The notes under the pieces were generated by a model. It did not search any database. It was given only the letters and a program-made list of their open reading frames with translations, and had not been told where the DNA came from. DNA of 44,061 nt from an uncultured Agathobacter sp. (lineage in GTDB: Bacteria > Bacillota > Clostridia > Lachnospirales > Lachnospiraceae): the NCBI GenBank assembly GCA_910587655.1, contig CAJUND010000027.1, positions 1-44,061 of the forward strand, given 5' to 3'. Positions 25,538 to 34,328 of the stretch are shown in pieces (position 1 is the stretch's first letter; each line of letters begins with the position of its first letter). The translations under genes and the position numbers were made by a program.

Positions 25538-27556
25538 ATGAAATTTAGTAATGGATGCTGGTTACAAAAAGAGGGAGTGGGCTGCCTGTCACCGGCAGAG
25601 GTATATTTTACAACTGTGGAGGAAAAGAGGGTGATGTTATTTGCCCCGACCACACATATCGCACAGCGCGGGAATACACTTGGCGGTGTCTGTCTGTCCG
25701 TTGAGATTACCTCTCCGGTGCCTGAGGTCATCCGGATAAAGACAGTGCATCATAAAGGGGCAGCTGACAACGGCCCGAAATTTGAATTAAACAGTGATGA
25801 AAACTGTAAGCTGGAAGTTGAGGACAGTGAGGACACAATCTGTATCCGAAGCGGAAACGCGGGGCTTGTCATTGATAAGAAAAACTGGAAAATGACATAT
25901 TTAAACGGCGAAGAAAAACGCTGCACAAGCGGCTGGCGTGACCTTGCCTATATGAAAACGGACTGGAACGGGGAAGCCTATGCCCTGACAAACGAGGATG
26001 CGTACATGAGGCAGCAGCTTTCCCTCGGCGTGGGCGAGCTGGTCTACGGACTGGGAGAACGCTTCGGTGCATTTACGAAAAACGGACAGTCCGTGGATAT
26101 CTGGAACGAGGACGGCGGCACATCCACCGAACAGTCCTATAAAAACATTCCGTTTTATATTTCCAATAAGGGATACGGCATCTTTGTCAACCACCCGGAA
26201 AAGGTATCCTTTCCGGAAGGAATGCTCAAAAGGATTAAGGCGAAAGGACTACGTGTCTGTGTCTGGATTAATCCGTACATTGCACAGTGTTCCGCCATGT
26301 TTGCCGAAGGGATGGAACACGGGTATTTCCTTAAGAGAAACGACGGCAGCGTATGGCAGTGGGATATGTGGCAGCCGGGCATGGCGCTTGTGGACTTTAC
26401 CAACCCGGACGCATGCAGATGGTACCAGGGAAAGCTTCAGGCGCTTCTGGATATGGGCGTGGACTGCTTCAAGACCGACTTCGGTGAGAGGATTCCGGTT
26501 GTTGACTGCGTATACCATAACGGCATGGACGCGGAAAAAATGCATAACTATTATACTTACCTTTACAATAAAGTGGTTTATGAACTTCTGGAGGAGCAGA
26601 GAGGAAAAGGCGAGGCGGTACTTTTTGCCCGCTCTGCAACCGTCGGCGGACAGAAATTCCCGGTACACTGGGGCGGCGACTGCTGGTCCGACTATGAATC
26701 CATGGAGGAGAGCCTGCGCGGCGGACTGTCTTTACAGATGTCAGGCTTTGGTTTCTGGAGCCACGATATCGGGGGATTTGAAAGCACTTCCACACCGGAT
26801 GTGTACAAACGCTGGTGCGCGTTCGGACTGCTTTCCTCCCACAGCCGCCTGCACGGCAGCACTTCCTACCGTGTGCCGTGGGCATATGACGAGGAAGCCG
26901 TTGACGTGGTTCGTTTCTTCACCCGGTTAAAGGCAAAGCTGATGCCGTATCTGTGGAAGACTGCGCTTACGGCGCATAACGAAGGCATTCCTTCCATGCG
27001 TGCGCTTGTGCTGGAATTTACGAAGGATAAAAATACCCACCACATTGATAAGCAGTACATGCTTGGCGACAGCCTGATGGTGGCGCCGGTATTCAATGAG
27101 GATAGCATCGGCGAATACTATCTTCCGGCTGTGGACGGCGTATGGACGAACTTCTTTACCGGAGAAGAGGAAGAGGGCGGAAAGTGGTACAGCAGAACAT
27201 GCGGTTACTGCGATATCCCGCTGATGGCAGGGCCGGATTCCATCGTGGCGGTCGGCGCCGTGGAGGATAACCCGGAATACGACTACGGCGACGGCGTGAC
27301 TTTACGGGTATTCGGATTAACCGCGAAAGCGGAGACTTCCGTTTACACCATGGACCAGAAAATGGCATGTACCGTTACCGCGGAAAAGCATGACGGCGAA
27401 ATCCGTATCCATATAGAAAACAGCAGCGCGAAAAATCTCGTGGTTGAACTTGTAAATACGGACGCCGTATCCGCAGAGGGCGCGGAAATGGAAAAGAAAG
27501 ACAAAAACATCCTGCTTAAGTCATGCCAGGCAGACGTAACAGTAAAAACAGCCTGA
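25538..27556 (+). CDS. GH31 alpha-xylosidase (YicI-like) with an internal deletion
   Basis: The first gene of the operon is an intracellular alpha-xylosidase that should remove xylose from the non-reducing end of xyloglucan oligosaccharides. The N-terminus (MKFSNGCWL) and the blocks VWINPYIAQ, KTDFGER, HWGGDCW and SHDIGGFE match YicI. Nucleophile Asp314 (in KTDFGE) and acid/base Asp381 (in HWGGDC) are present. However, at residue 225/226 FVNHPEKVSF runs straight into PEGMLKRIKAKG: the roughly 100-110 residues that lie between these blocks in YicI, including the start of the barrel, are missing in frame. Length is 672 aa against about 770-780 for the family. The product probably does not fold correctly. 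ATG 25538 follows GGAGGGG. Confidence 0.85.
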   Translation: MKFSNGCWLQKEGVGCLSPAEVYFTTVEEKRVMLFAPTTHIAQRGNTLGGVCLSVEITSPVPEVIRIKTVHHKGAADNGPKFELNSDENCKLEVEDSEDTICIRSGNAGLVIDKKNWKMTYLNGEEKRCTSGWRDLAYMKTDWNGEAYALTNEDAYMRQQLSLGVGELVYGLGERFGAFTKNGQSVDIWNEDGGTSTEQSYKNIPFYISNKGYGIFVNHPEKVSFPEGMLKRIKAKGLRVCVWINPYIAQCSAMFAEGMEHGYFLKRNDGSVWQWDMWQPGMALVDFTNPDACRWYQGKLQALLDMGVDCFKTDFGERIPVVDCVYHNGMDAEKMHNYYTYLYNKVVYELLEEQRGKGEAVLFARSATVGGQKFPVHWGGDCWSDYESMEESLRGGLSLQMSGFGFWSHDIGGFESTSTPDVYKRWCAFGLLSSHSRLHGSTSYRVPWAYDEEAVDVVRFFTRLKAKLMPYLWKTALTAHNEGIPSMRALVLEFTKDKNTHHIDKQYMLGDSLMVAPVFNEDSIGEYYLPAVDGVWTNFFTGEEEEGGKWYSRTCGYCDIPLMAGPDSIVAVGAVEDNPEYDYGDGVTLRVFGLTAKAETSVYTMDQKMACTVTAEKHDGEIRIHIENSSAKNLVVELVNTDAVSAEGAEMEKKDKNILLKSCQADVTVKTA

Positions 27557-27603
27557 ACACTGTCAGGAAAACGGGGGAATAAAATGAATGTGAGGTGCGG
27601 CAT

Positions 27604-28619
27604 ATGGAACAAAAAGAAATGATGCAGCAGATTGACAAAGTTGTTGCAAAGCTTACCCTGGAGGAAAAAATAAAGATGATACACGGGGCTGGTCTGTTTC
27701 AGACCGGTTCCGTGGAGCGGTTAAACATTCCGCCGCTTAAAATGTCAGACGGACCGATGGGCGTCAGAAGTGAATTTATGCCGGATACCTGGCTTCCGGC
27801 AGGACACGGGGACGATATCGTGTCCTATCTGCCGAGCAACAGCGCGATTGCCGCAACCTGGAATACCAAGCTTGCGTATACCGCAGGACAGGTGCTGGGC
27901 GAGGAAGCAAGGGGACGCGGCAAGGATGTGATTCTTGCTCCGGGAATCAATGTAAAAAGACTGCCGAACAACGGCAGGAATTTTGAATATCTCAGCGAGG
28001 ACCCGTATTTAATTGAGCAGATGGCAGTCCGGCTTGTCCAGGGAATCCAGACGGCGGATGTTGCGGCATGCGTCAAGCATTTTGCACTGAACAGCCAGGA
28101 AACTGAGCGTTTGTGGGTGAATGTGGAAATTGACGAGCGCGCGTTCCGGGATTTGAGGCGGTGGTGAAAGAAGCGGGGGCGTATTCCATTATGGGCGCAT
28201 ACAACCTGATTCGCGGGCAGCACTGCTGTGAAAGCGAGCTGCTGCTGAAAAAAATCCTGCGCGGGGAATGGGGCTATGACGGCACGGTGATTTCTGACTG
28301 GGGCGGCGCGCACCATACCGTTCCTGCCGGAAAGAGCGCGCTGGATATTGATATGTCCGTAACACCGGATTTTGATGAATATGTAATGGCAAACCCGCTG
28401 CTTGAAGCAGTCAGAAACGGCGAAGTGGACGAAGCGGACATAGATGAAAAAATCCGCCATATTTTACTGCTGATGCTCCGGATCCGTCTGAACCCGCGGG
28501 CGTTTCAGATGTATGATGTGAACCAGGCGGCATGGGTAAAGGTTCCGGGAACTTATGAGGTTCTTGCAGGAAGTTCAAGCGCAGACATCCGCCAAAGTGT
28601 GAAAATTACAGTTTCTTAA
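27604..28619 (+). pseudogene. GH3 beta-glucosidase, frameshifted and internally deleted
   Basis: The N-terminal part (27604-28167) encodes a GH3 barrel: EEKIKMIHGAG, SDGPMGVR, GRNFEYLSEDP, CVKHFALNSQE. It stops in the wrong frame after IDERAFRDL. The rest continues in another frame from about 28143 (FEAVVKEAGAYSIMGAYN, then VISDWGG with the nucleophile Asp). The break sits in CCGGGATTTG; an intact copy would be expected to read RAFRDL-YLP-GF, with that 10-mer twice, so a 16-nt slip between direct repeats explains it. Further on, LLMLRI joins directly to RLNPRAFQMYD, the final fibronectin-like module, so the whole alpha/beta sandwich domain (several hundred residues) is also missing. It would have removed glucose from xyloglucan oligosaccharides. 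Confidence 0.85.
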
Positions 28620-28631
28620 AAGGAGCGAAAT

Positions 28632-30650
28632 ATGATTCCATATGAAAAATTAGACAAAATCGCCTATGGCGGCGATTACAATCCGGAGCAGTGGCCGAAG
28701 GAGGTCTGGCTGGAGGATATGGAAATGTTAAAGGATGCAGGCATTGACATTGTGACGCTGAATGTGTTTTCATGGGCGAGCCTGCAGCCGAACGAGTCCA
28801 CTTATGATTTTAAAAGGCTGGATGAAATCATGGAGCTGGTCAAGGCAAACGGAATGAAGGTCTGCCTTGCCACCTCTACCGCTGTGCATCCGGCATGGAT
28901 GGCAAAAAAGTATCCGGATATCCTGCGGGTGGGGTTTGACGGAAGAAAGCGCAAGTTCGGCGACCGCCACAATTCCTGCCCGAACAGCCCGACGTACCGG
29001 AAGTATTCCGTTGCGCTGGCAGAGAAGCTGGCGGAACATTATAAAGATTATGACAATATTGTGGCATGGCATATTTCCAATGAATTTGGCGGGGAATGCT
29101 ACTGCGAAAACTGTGAAAAAGCGTTCCGCGTCTGGCTTCAGAAAAAATACAAAGTCATCGATGAAGTCAACAAGGTATGGAATACCGCCTTCTGGGGGCA
29201 TACGTTTTACGACTGGGACGAAATCGTTGCCCCGAATTTAAACAGCGAGCATTTTGAATATGACCGCACCACGTTCCAGGGGATTTCCCTGGATTACCGC
29301 AGGTTTATGTCGGATTCCATTCTGGAATGCTATGTAAGCGAGCAGGACGCTGTGAAAAATATTCTCCCGGATGCAGCAGTGACAACCAACCTGATGGGAT
29401 TTTACAAGCCGCTGGACTACTTTAAATGGGCAAAGGAAATGGACTTTGTTTCCTGGGACAATTACCCGGCGAACGAGGACAGCTACGCAAAAATTGCCAT
29501 GGCGCATGACCTGATGCGCGGAATTAAAAACGGCGAACCGTTTGCCCTGATGGAGCAGACGCCGAGTGTGACAAACTGGCTGCCGTACAATGCCTTAAAA
29601 CGGCCGGGCGTGATGCGGCTCTGGAGCTACCAGGCAGTGGCGCACGGGGCGGACACGGTGATGTTTTTCCAGATGAGAAGAAGCATCGGCGCCTGTGAGA
29701 AATACCACGGCGCGGTCATCGACCATGCGGGCAGCCGGGAAGCGCGCGTTTATAAAGAAGTTGCCGCGCTTGGAAAAGAGCTAAAGCGTATCGGGACAAA
29801 AACGCTTGGTATGAAGACGAAATCAGAGATTGCCCTGATGATGGACTGGGACAACTGGTGGTCGGTGGAATATTCCGCGGGACCGAGCCAGAACCTGAAA
29901 TACCTGGATGAGTTTGCACGTTTTTATGAAGTGCTGCGGAACATGAATTACAACGTGGACATTGTTTCAGCGGATGCGGATTTTTCCGGCTATCAACTGG
30001 TGATTGCCCCGGTATACTATATGGTAAAGGGAAATGACGATGAAAAGATTCTCTCATTTGTAAAAAACGGCGGCACCTTTTTAACCACATTTTTCAGCGG
30101 CTACGTGGATGAACACGACCTTGTCACCATTGGCGGCTATCCTGGGAAATTAAGGGATATTTTAGGCATCTGGGTAGAGGAGGAAGACGCGCTTCCGGAG
30201 GAGATGGAAAACGAATTTTCCTATAAGGGGAAAACGTATCCGGCAACGCTTTTATGCGACCTTCTGCATTTAGAGGGAGCCGGGCAGGTGGACGATAACG
30301 GCTACGGAACAGACTTTTACAAGGGAATGCCGGTCATTACGAAAAATGCCTTTGGAAACGGAAACGCCTACTATCTTGCCACGGCTTCCACGGAGGAGTT
30401 TTACCGGACGTTTTTAACGGATTTATGTGAGGAACAGGGAATAAAACCGGTACTGGAAACGCCGGCGGGCGTGGAGGTTACCAGCCGTGAAAACGAAAAG
30501 GGACAGCTGGTGTATATCTTAAACCATAATGACAGCGAAACCGAACTCTTTCTGCCGTCAGCGATGCAGGATGTAATCACAGGAAAAATCCATCCGGCGG
30601 GCGCGTTTCAACTGGCGGCAAAAGATGTTAAGATTATGGAAAAAGTTTAA
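28632..30650 (+). CDS. GH42 beta-galactosidase
   Basis: This 672-aa cytoplasmic beta-galactosidase is intact. The start YGGDYNPEQWP is diagnostic of GH42. Acid/base Glu151 is in HISNEFGG and nucleophile Glu308 in ALMEQTPS. The zinc-site cysteines are present (Cys116, and the CYCENC cluster around 156-161). A C-terminal class-I-amidotransferase-like trimerisation domain and a small beta domain follow. Within this operon it would remove galactose from xyloglucan side chains, as shown for the GH42 of clostridial xyloglucan loci. It starts 12 bp after the GH3 remnant with AAAGGAG. Confidence 0.93.
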   Translation: MIPYEKLDKIAYGGDYNPEQWPKEVWLEDMEMLKDAGIDIVTLNVFSWASLQPNESTYDFKRLDEIMELVKANGMKVCLATSTAVHPAWMAKKYPDILRVGFDGRKRKFGDRHNSCPNSPTYRKYSVALAEKLAEHYKDYDNIVAWHISNEFGGECYCENCEKAFRVWLQKKYKVIDEVNKVWNTAFWGHTFYDWDEIVAPNLNSEHFEYDRTTFQGISLDYRRFMSDSILECYVSEQDAVKNILPDAAVTTNLMGFYKPLDYFKWAKEMDFVSWDNYPANEDSYAKIAMAHDLMRGIKNGEPFALMEQTPSVTNWLPYNALKRPGVMRLWSYQAVAHGADTVMFFQMRRSIGACEKYHGAVIDHAGSREARVYKEVAALGKELKRIGTKTLGMKTKSEIALMMDWDNWWSVEYSAGPSQNLKYLDEFARFYEVLRNMNYNVDIVSADADFSGYQLVIAPVYYMVKGNDDEKILSFVKNGGTFLTTFFSGYVDEHDLVTIGGYPGKLRDILGIWVEEEDALPEEMENEFSYKGKTYPATLLCDLLHLEGAGQVDDNGYGTDFYKGMPVITKNAFGNGNAYYLATASTEEFYRTFLTDLCEEQGIKPVLETPAGVEVTSRENEKGQLVYILNHNDSETELFLPSAMQDVITGKIHPAGAFQLAAKDVKIMEKV

Positions 30651-30685
30651 AACACGATTTATAATAGGAATGGAGGAAGGGCGTT

Positions 30686-32149
30686 ATGTACTATATAGGA
30701 ATTGATCTGGGAACCTCCGCGGTTAAGCTTCTGCTGTTAAGCTCAGACGGGACCATAGAAAAAATCACGAGCCGGGAATATCCGCTGTCTTTCCCGAATC
30801 CCGGCTGGTCCGAGCAGAATCCGTACGACTGGTTTCGTCAGACCATGGACGGCTTAAAGGAGCTTCTGGCGGACTGTGACAAATCACAGGTGGCAGGCGT
30901 CAGCTTCGGTGGACAGATGCACGGGCTGGTGCCGCTTGATGAAAAGGGTGAGGTCATCCGCCCGGCGATTCTCTGGAATGACAGCCGGACCACTGAGGAA
31001 TGTGATTATTTAAATAATGTCATCGGAAAGGAAACGCTTTCCGGATATACGGCAAATATTTCCTTTACCGGATTTACGGCGCCGAAGGTTCTCTGGCTGA
31101 AAAAGAACGAGCCGGAGAACTACGGTAAAATTGCAAAGCTTCTTCTGCCGAAGGATTATCTCTGCTACCGCCTGACCGGAAAATTTGCAACGGATGTTTC
31201 CGACGCGTCCGGTACCCTGTACTTTGACGTGAAAAACAGGAAATGGTCAGAAGAAATGTGTGACATTTTAGGCATAAAAGAGGACTGGCTGCCAGAGGTG
31301 TACGAAAGCTATGAGGCAGTGGGAACGCTGCTTCCGGAAATCGCACAACAGCTCGGCGTGCCGGAGACCGTAAAGGTGGCGGCAGGCGCAGGCGACAATG
31401 CGGCGGCAGCAGTCGGAACCGGAACGGTCGGGGACGGCGCCTGCAATATTTCACTCGGCACGAGCGGGACATTGTTTATTTCTTCCGCAAAATTCGGTGT
31501 GGATGAAAACAATGCGCTCCATTCCTTTGCCCATGCGGACGGAAGCTACCACCTGATGGGCTGCATGCTTTCCGCCGCGTCCTGCAACAAATGGTGGATG
31601 GATGACATTATCGGAACAAAGGAGTACGGGAAAGAGCAGGAAGCCATTGAAAAGCTGGGTGAAAACCATGTGTATTTCCTGCCGTACCTGATGGGCGAGC
31701 GTTCGCCGCACAATGATGCACTGGCACGGGGAACTTTCACCGGGCTTACCATGGACAGCACGCGCGCCGACATGACGCAGGCGGTTTTGGAGGGCGTTGC
31801 GTTTGCGCTCAGGGATTCGTTTGAGGTGGCAAAGAAGCTTGGCATTCAAGTAAAATGCTCAAAAATCTGCGGCGGCGGGGCAAAAAGCCCGCTCTGGAAA
31901 AAGATGGTTGCAAATATTTTAAATATAGCGCTTGAAGTACCGGAGATTGAGGAGGGGCCTTCCATGGGAGGAGCCATGCTTGCGGCGGTTGCCTGCGGGG
32001 AGTTTGCCAGTGTAAAGGAAGCGGCGGATAAAATGGTAAAGGTGAAGGAACGCATCGAGCCGGATGCAGCGCTTGCCGCAAAATATGAAGAACAGTACCG
32101 GAAGTTCAGACAGATTTACCCGGCGTTAAAACCAGTTTTTTACATGTAA
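30686..32149 (+). CDS. xylB: xylulokinase
   Basis: This 487-aa FGGY-family kinase phosphorylates D-xylulose for the pentose phosphate pathway. The N-terminus YIGIDLGTSAVKLLL is the ATPase-fold phosphate loop. The substrate-region Asp is in ILWNDSRT, and the C-terminal nucleotide block is CGGGAKSPLWKKMVANI with later GPSMGGAMLA. Length is normal for XylB. It lies between GH42 and a sugar isomerase, which fits consumption of the xylose released by the alpha-xylosidase. Site GGAGGAAGG. Confidence 0.9.
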   Translation: MYYIGIDLGTSAVKLLLLSSDGTIEKITSREYPLSFPNPGWSEQNPYDWFRQTMDGLKELLADCDKSQVAGVSFGGQMHGLVPLDEKGEVIRPAILWNDSRTTEECDYLNNVIGKETLSGYTANISFTGFTAPKVLWLKKNEPENYGKIAKLLLPKDYLCYRLTGKFATDVSDASGTLYFDVKNRKWSEEMCDILGIKEDWLPEVYESYEAVGTLLPEIAQQLGVPETVKVAAGAGDNAAAAVGTGTVGDGACNISLGTSGTLFISSAKFGVDENNALHSFAHADGSYHLMGCMLSAASCNKWWMDDIIGTKEYGKEQEAIEKLGENHVYFLPYLMGERSPHNDALARGTFTGLTMDSTRADMTQAVLEGVAFALRDSFEVAKKLGIQVKCSKICGGGAKSPLWKKMVANILNIALEVPEIEEGPSMGGAMLAAVACGEFASVKEAADKMVKVKERIEPDAALAAKYEEQYRKFRQIYPALKPVFYM

Positions 32150-32216
32150 TGTTCCTGCAAAGCAGGGACATTGCCTACGCAAATCACTTTGCGAAGCAAA
32201 TTTTAATGTGATTTGC
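32150..32216 (+). promoter_or_regulatory. two hairpins in the xylB-isomerase gap
   Basis: TGTTCCTGC/GCAGGGACA (3-nt loop) is followed by GCAAATCAC/GTGATTTGC enclosing a smaller TTTGC/GCAAA stem. There is no T run, so this is not a standard terminator. It may be an RNA processing or stability element that sets different levels of the genes on either side. Confidence 0.5.
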
Positions 32217-32244
32217 TCCATAACATAAAAAGGAGGATTTTTTT

Positions 32245-33624
32245 ATGAACAACATGCCAGAAGAAAAGATTGGAATTGTGGCGGTAAGCCGGGACTGTTT
32301 TCCGATGAGTCTTTCTGAAAACAGAAGGAAAGCAGTCGTTAAGGCATATACAGAAAAGTACGGGGATATTTATGAATGTCCGGTGTGCGTGGAAAATGAA
32401 GCACACATGGGAAATGCACTGGCAGATATTAAAAATGCCGGCTGCAATGCACTGGTGGTCTATCTGGGAAACTTCGGGCCGGAAACAGAGGAAACCCTTC
32501 TCGTGAAAGAATTTGACGGTCCGGCAATGATTGTTGCCGCGGCAGAAGAAACCGGAGATAATCTGATTGATGGAAGAGGGGATGCCTACTGCGGTGTTTT
32601 AAATGCAAGTTATAACTTAAAGCTGCGTAATCTAAAAGCTTATATTCCGGAATATCCGGTTGGAACGGCTGCGGAATGCGCGGACATGATTCATGATTTT
32701 ACATCCATTGCACGCGCAGTAATCGGACTTTCCAGCCTGAAAATTATTTCTTTCGGTCCAAGACCGCAGGATTTCCTTGCATGCAACGCACCGATTAAGC
32801 AGTTATATAACCTGGGTGTGGAAATCGAGGAAAATTCCGAGCTGGATCTATTTGAAAGCTTTAAAAACCATGAGGGCGACAAACGGATTGACGCTGTTGC
32901 AGCGGACATGGCAAATGAGCTTGGGGCAGGAAACAAAAAGCCGGATATCTTAAAGAAGCTTGCACAGTATGAGCTGACATTAACCGACTGGGTGGAGGAA
33001 CACAGGGGAAGCCGCGAGTTTGTTGCGATTGCAGGAAAATGCTGGCCGGCATTCCAGACGCAGTTCGGGTTTGTGCCGTGCTATGTCAACAGCCGCCTGA
33101 CAAAGATGGGCATTCCGGTATCCTGCGAGGTGGATATTTACGGCGCATTAAGCGAATTTATCGGTACGGTTATCAGTAAGGATGTCGTAACCCTTCTTGA
33201 TATCAACAACTCCGTTCCGGCGGATATTTATGAAAGCGATATCAAAGGAAAATTCAACTATACGCTTAAGGATACTTTTATGGGCTTCCACTGCGGAAAC
33301 ACCGCGTCCACAAAGCTTTCCTTCTGCGAGATGAAGTACCAGCGCATTATGGCAAGAACGCTGCCGGAGGAAGTAACACAGGGAACCTTGGAGGGCGATA
33401 TTATTCCTGGTGAAATTACCTTCTTCCGTTTACAGAGTACGTCGGATGCAAAAATTCGCGCTTACATTGCAGAGGGCGAGGTGCTTCCGGTGGCAACCCG
33501 TTCGTTCGGACACTTTGGAAAGACACTGTATGAAGTGTTTAAATACGTGGGTGTTCCGATTGATGAGATTAACTTTAACCAGCCTGCAGGTATGATGTAT
33601 CCGACCGAGAATCCGTTTTGCTAA
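32245..33624 (+). CDS. L-fucose/L-arabinose isomerase superfamily protein
   Basis: This 459-aa sugar isomerase of the FucI/AraA fold interconverts aldose and ketose. The N-terminal Rossmann-like part contains CPVCVENE and ALVVYLGNFGPET. The C-terminal part carries the metal-site residues Glu (CEVDIYG) and His (FHCGNT). It is neither xylose isomerase (XylA) nor a clear FucI by neighbours: it follows xylB and precedes transaldolase/transketolase, so its substrate is probably a pentose such as xylose or arabinose, giving xylulose or ribulose. That is inferred from context. AAAAAGGAGG site. Confidence 0.8.
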   Translation: MNNMPEEKIGIVAVSRDCFPMSLSENRRKAVVKAYTEKYGDIYECPVCVENEAHMGNALADIKNAGCNALVVYLGNFGPETEETLLVKEFDGPAMIVAAAEETGDNLIDGRGDAYCGVLNASYNLKLRNLKAYIPEYPVGTAAECADMIHDFTSIARAVIGLSSLKIISFGPRPQDFLACNAPIKQLYNLGVEIEENSELDLFESFKNHEGDKRIDAVAADMANELGAGNKKPDILKKLAQYELTLTDWVEEHRGSREFVAIAGKCWPAFQTQFGFVPCYVNSRLTKMGIPVSCEVDIYGALSEFIGTVISKDVVTLLDINNSVPADIYESDIKGKFNYTLKDTFMGFHCGNTASTKLSFCEMKYQRIMARTLPEEVTQGTLEGDIIPGEITFFRLQSTSDAKIRAYIAEGEVLPVATRSFGHFGKTLYEVFKYVGVPIDEINFNQPAGMMYPTENPFC

Positions 33625-33665
33625 TGGGACAGGTGACGTTTCAATCATAAGGAGGAGATTTTACA

Positions 33666-34319
33666 ATGAAATTTTTTATTGATACTGCGAATACTGATGA
33701 TATCAGAAAAGCAAACGATATGGGCGTGATTTGCGGCGTTACCACAAATCCGTCGCTCATCGCAAAAGAAGGAAGGGACTTCAACGAGGTGATTCAGGAA
33801 ATCACGTCCATTGTTGACGGTCCGGTCAGCGGTGAGGTAAAGGCGACCACGACAGACGCGGAAGGGATGATTCAGGAAGGCAGGGAAATCGCTGCCATAC
33901 ATAAAAACATGGTCGTCAAAATTCCAATGACCGTGGAAGGATTAAAGGCAGTCAAAGTTCTTTCCAAAGAGGGAATCAGAACAAACGTTACCCTGATTTT
34001 TACGGCAAACCAGGCGATTCTTGCTGCAGAAGCAGGTTCAGCCTATGTTTCGCCGTTCCTTGGAAGACTGGATGACATCAGCCAGACCGGTGTGGATTTG
34101 ATTTCCACAATTGCACGGATTTTTCAGAATTACGGCTATGAAACACAAATTATTGCGGCAAGCGTCCGCAATCCGATTCATGTTACGGACTGTGCGCTGG
34201 CAGGAGCCGACATTGCGACAGTTCCTTATGCGGTGATTGAGCAGATGACAAAGCATCCGCTGACCGACCAGGGAATTGAAAAATTTAAAAAGGATTATGA
34301 AGCGGTGTTTGGCGCATAG
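33666..34319 (+). CDS. fructose-6-phosphate aldolase / transaldolase (FSA/TalC type)
   Basis: This 217-aa class I aldolase of the small transaldolase group has the start MKFFIDTAN and the Schiff-base Lys85 in VVKIPMT. GVTTNPSLIAKEGRDF is at 24-39. These short enzymes act either as transaldolases in the pentose phosphate pathway or as fructose-6-phosphate aldolases; the residues separating the two are not decisive by eye. Beside transketolase, a transaldolase role is more likely. AAGGAGGAG site; the next gene begins 10 bp downstream. Confidence 0.9.
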   Translation: MKFFIDTANTDDIRKANDMGVICGVTTNPSLIAKEGRDFNEVIQEITSIVDGPVSGEVKATTTDAEGMIQEGREIAAIHKNMVVKIPMTVEGLKAVKVLSKEGIRTNVTLIFTANQAILAAEAGSAYVSPFLGRLDDISQTGVDLISTIARIFQNYGYETQIIAASVRNPIHVTDCALAGADIATVPYAVIEQMTKHPLTDQGIEKFKKDYEAVFGA

Positions 34320-34328
34320 GAGGATACA

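Noticed and set aside
26067..26930. 287-codon open frame inside the GH31 gene on the same strand
   Set aside because: It lies in another frame of a gene with clear family motifs, its product is Arg/Pro/Ser-rich without any family pattern, and it has no ribosome binding site. It is a composition shadow.
27825..28460. 211-codon open frame antisense to the GH3 remnant
   Set aside because: The sense strand encodes GH3 motifs throughout; the antisense product has no recognisable domain.
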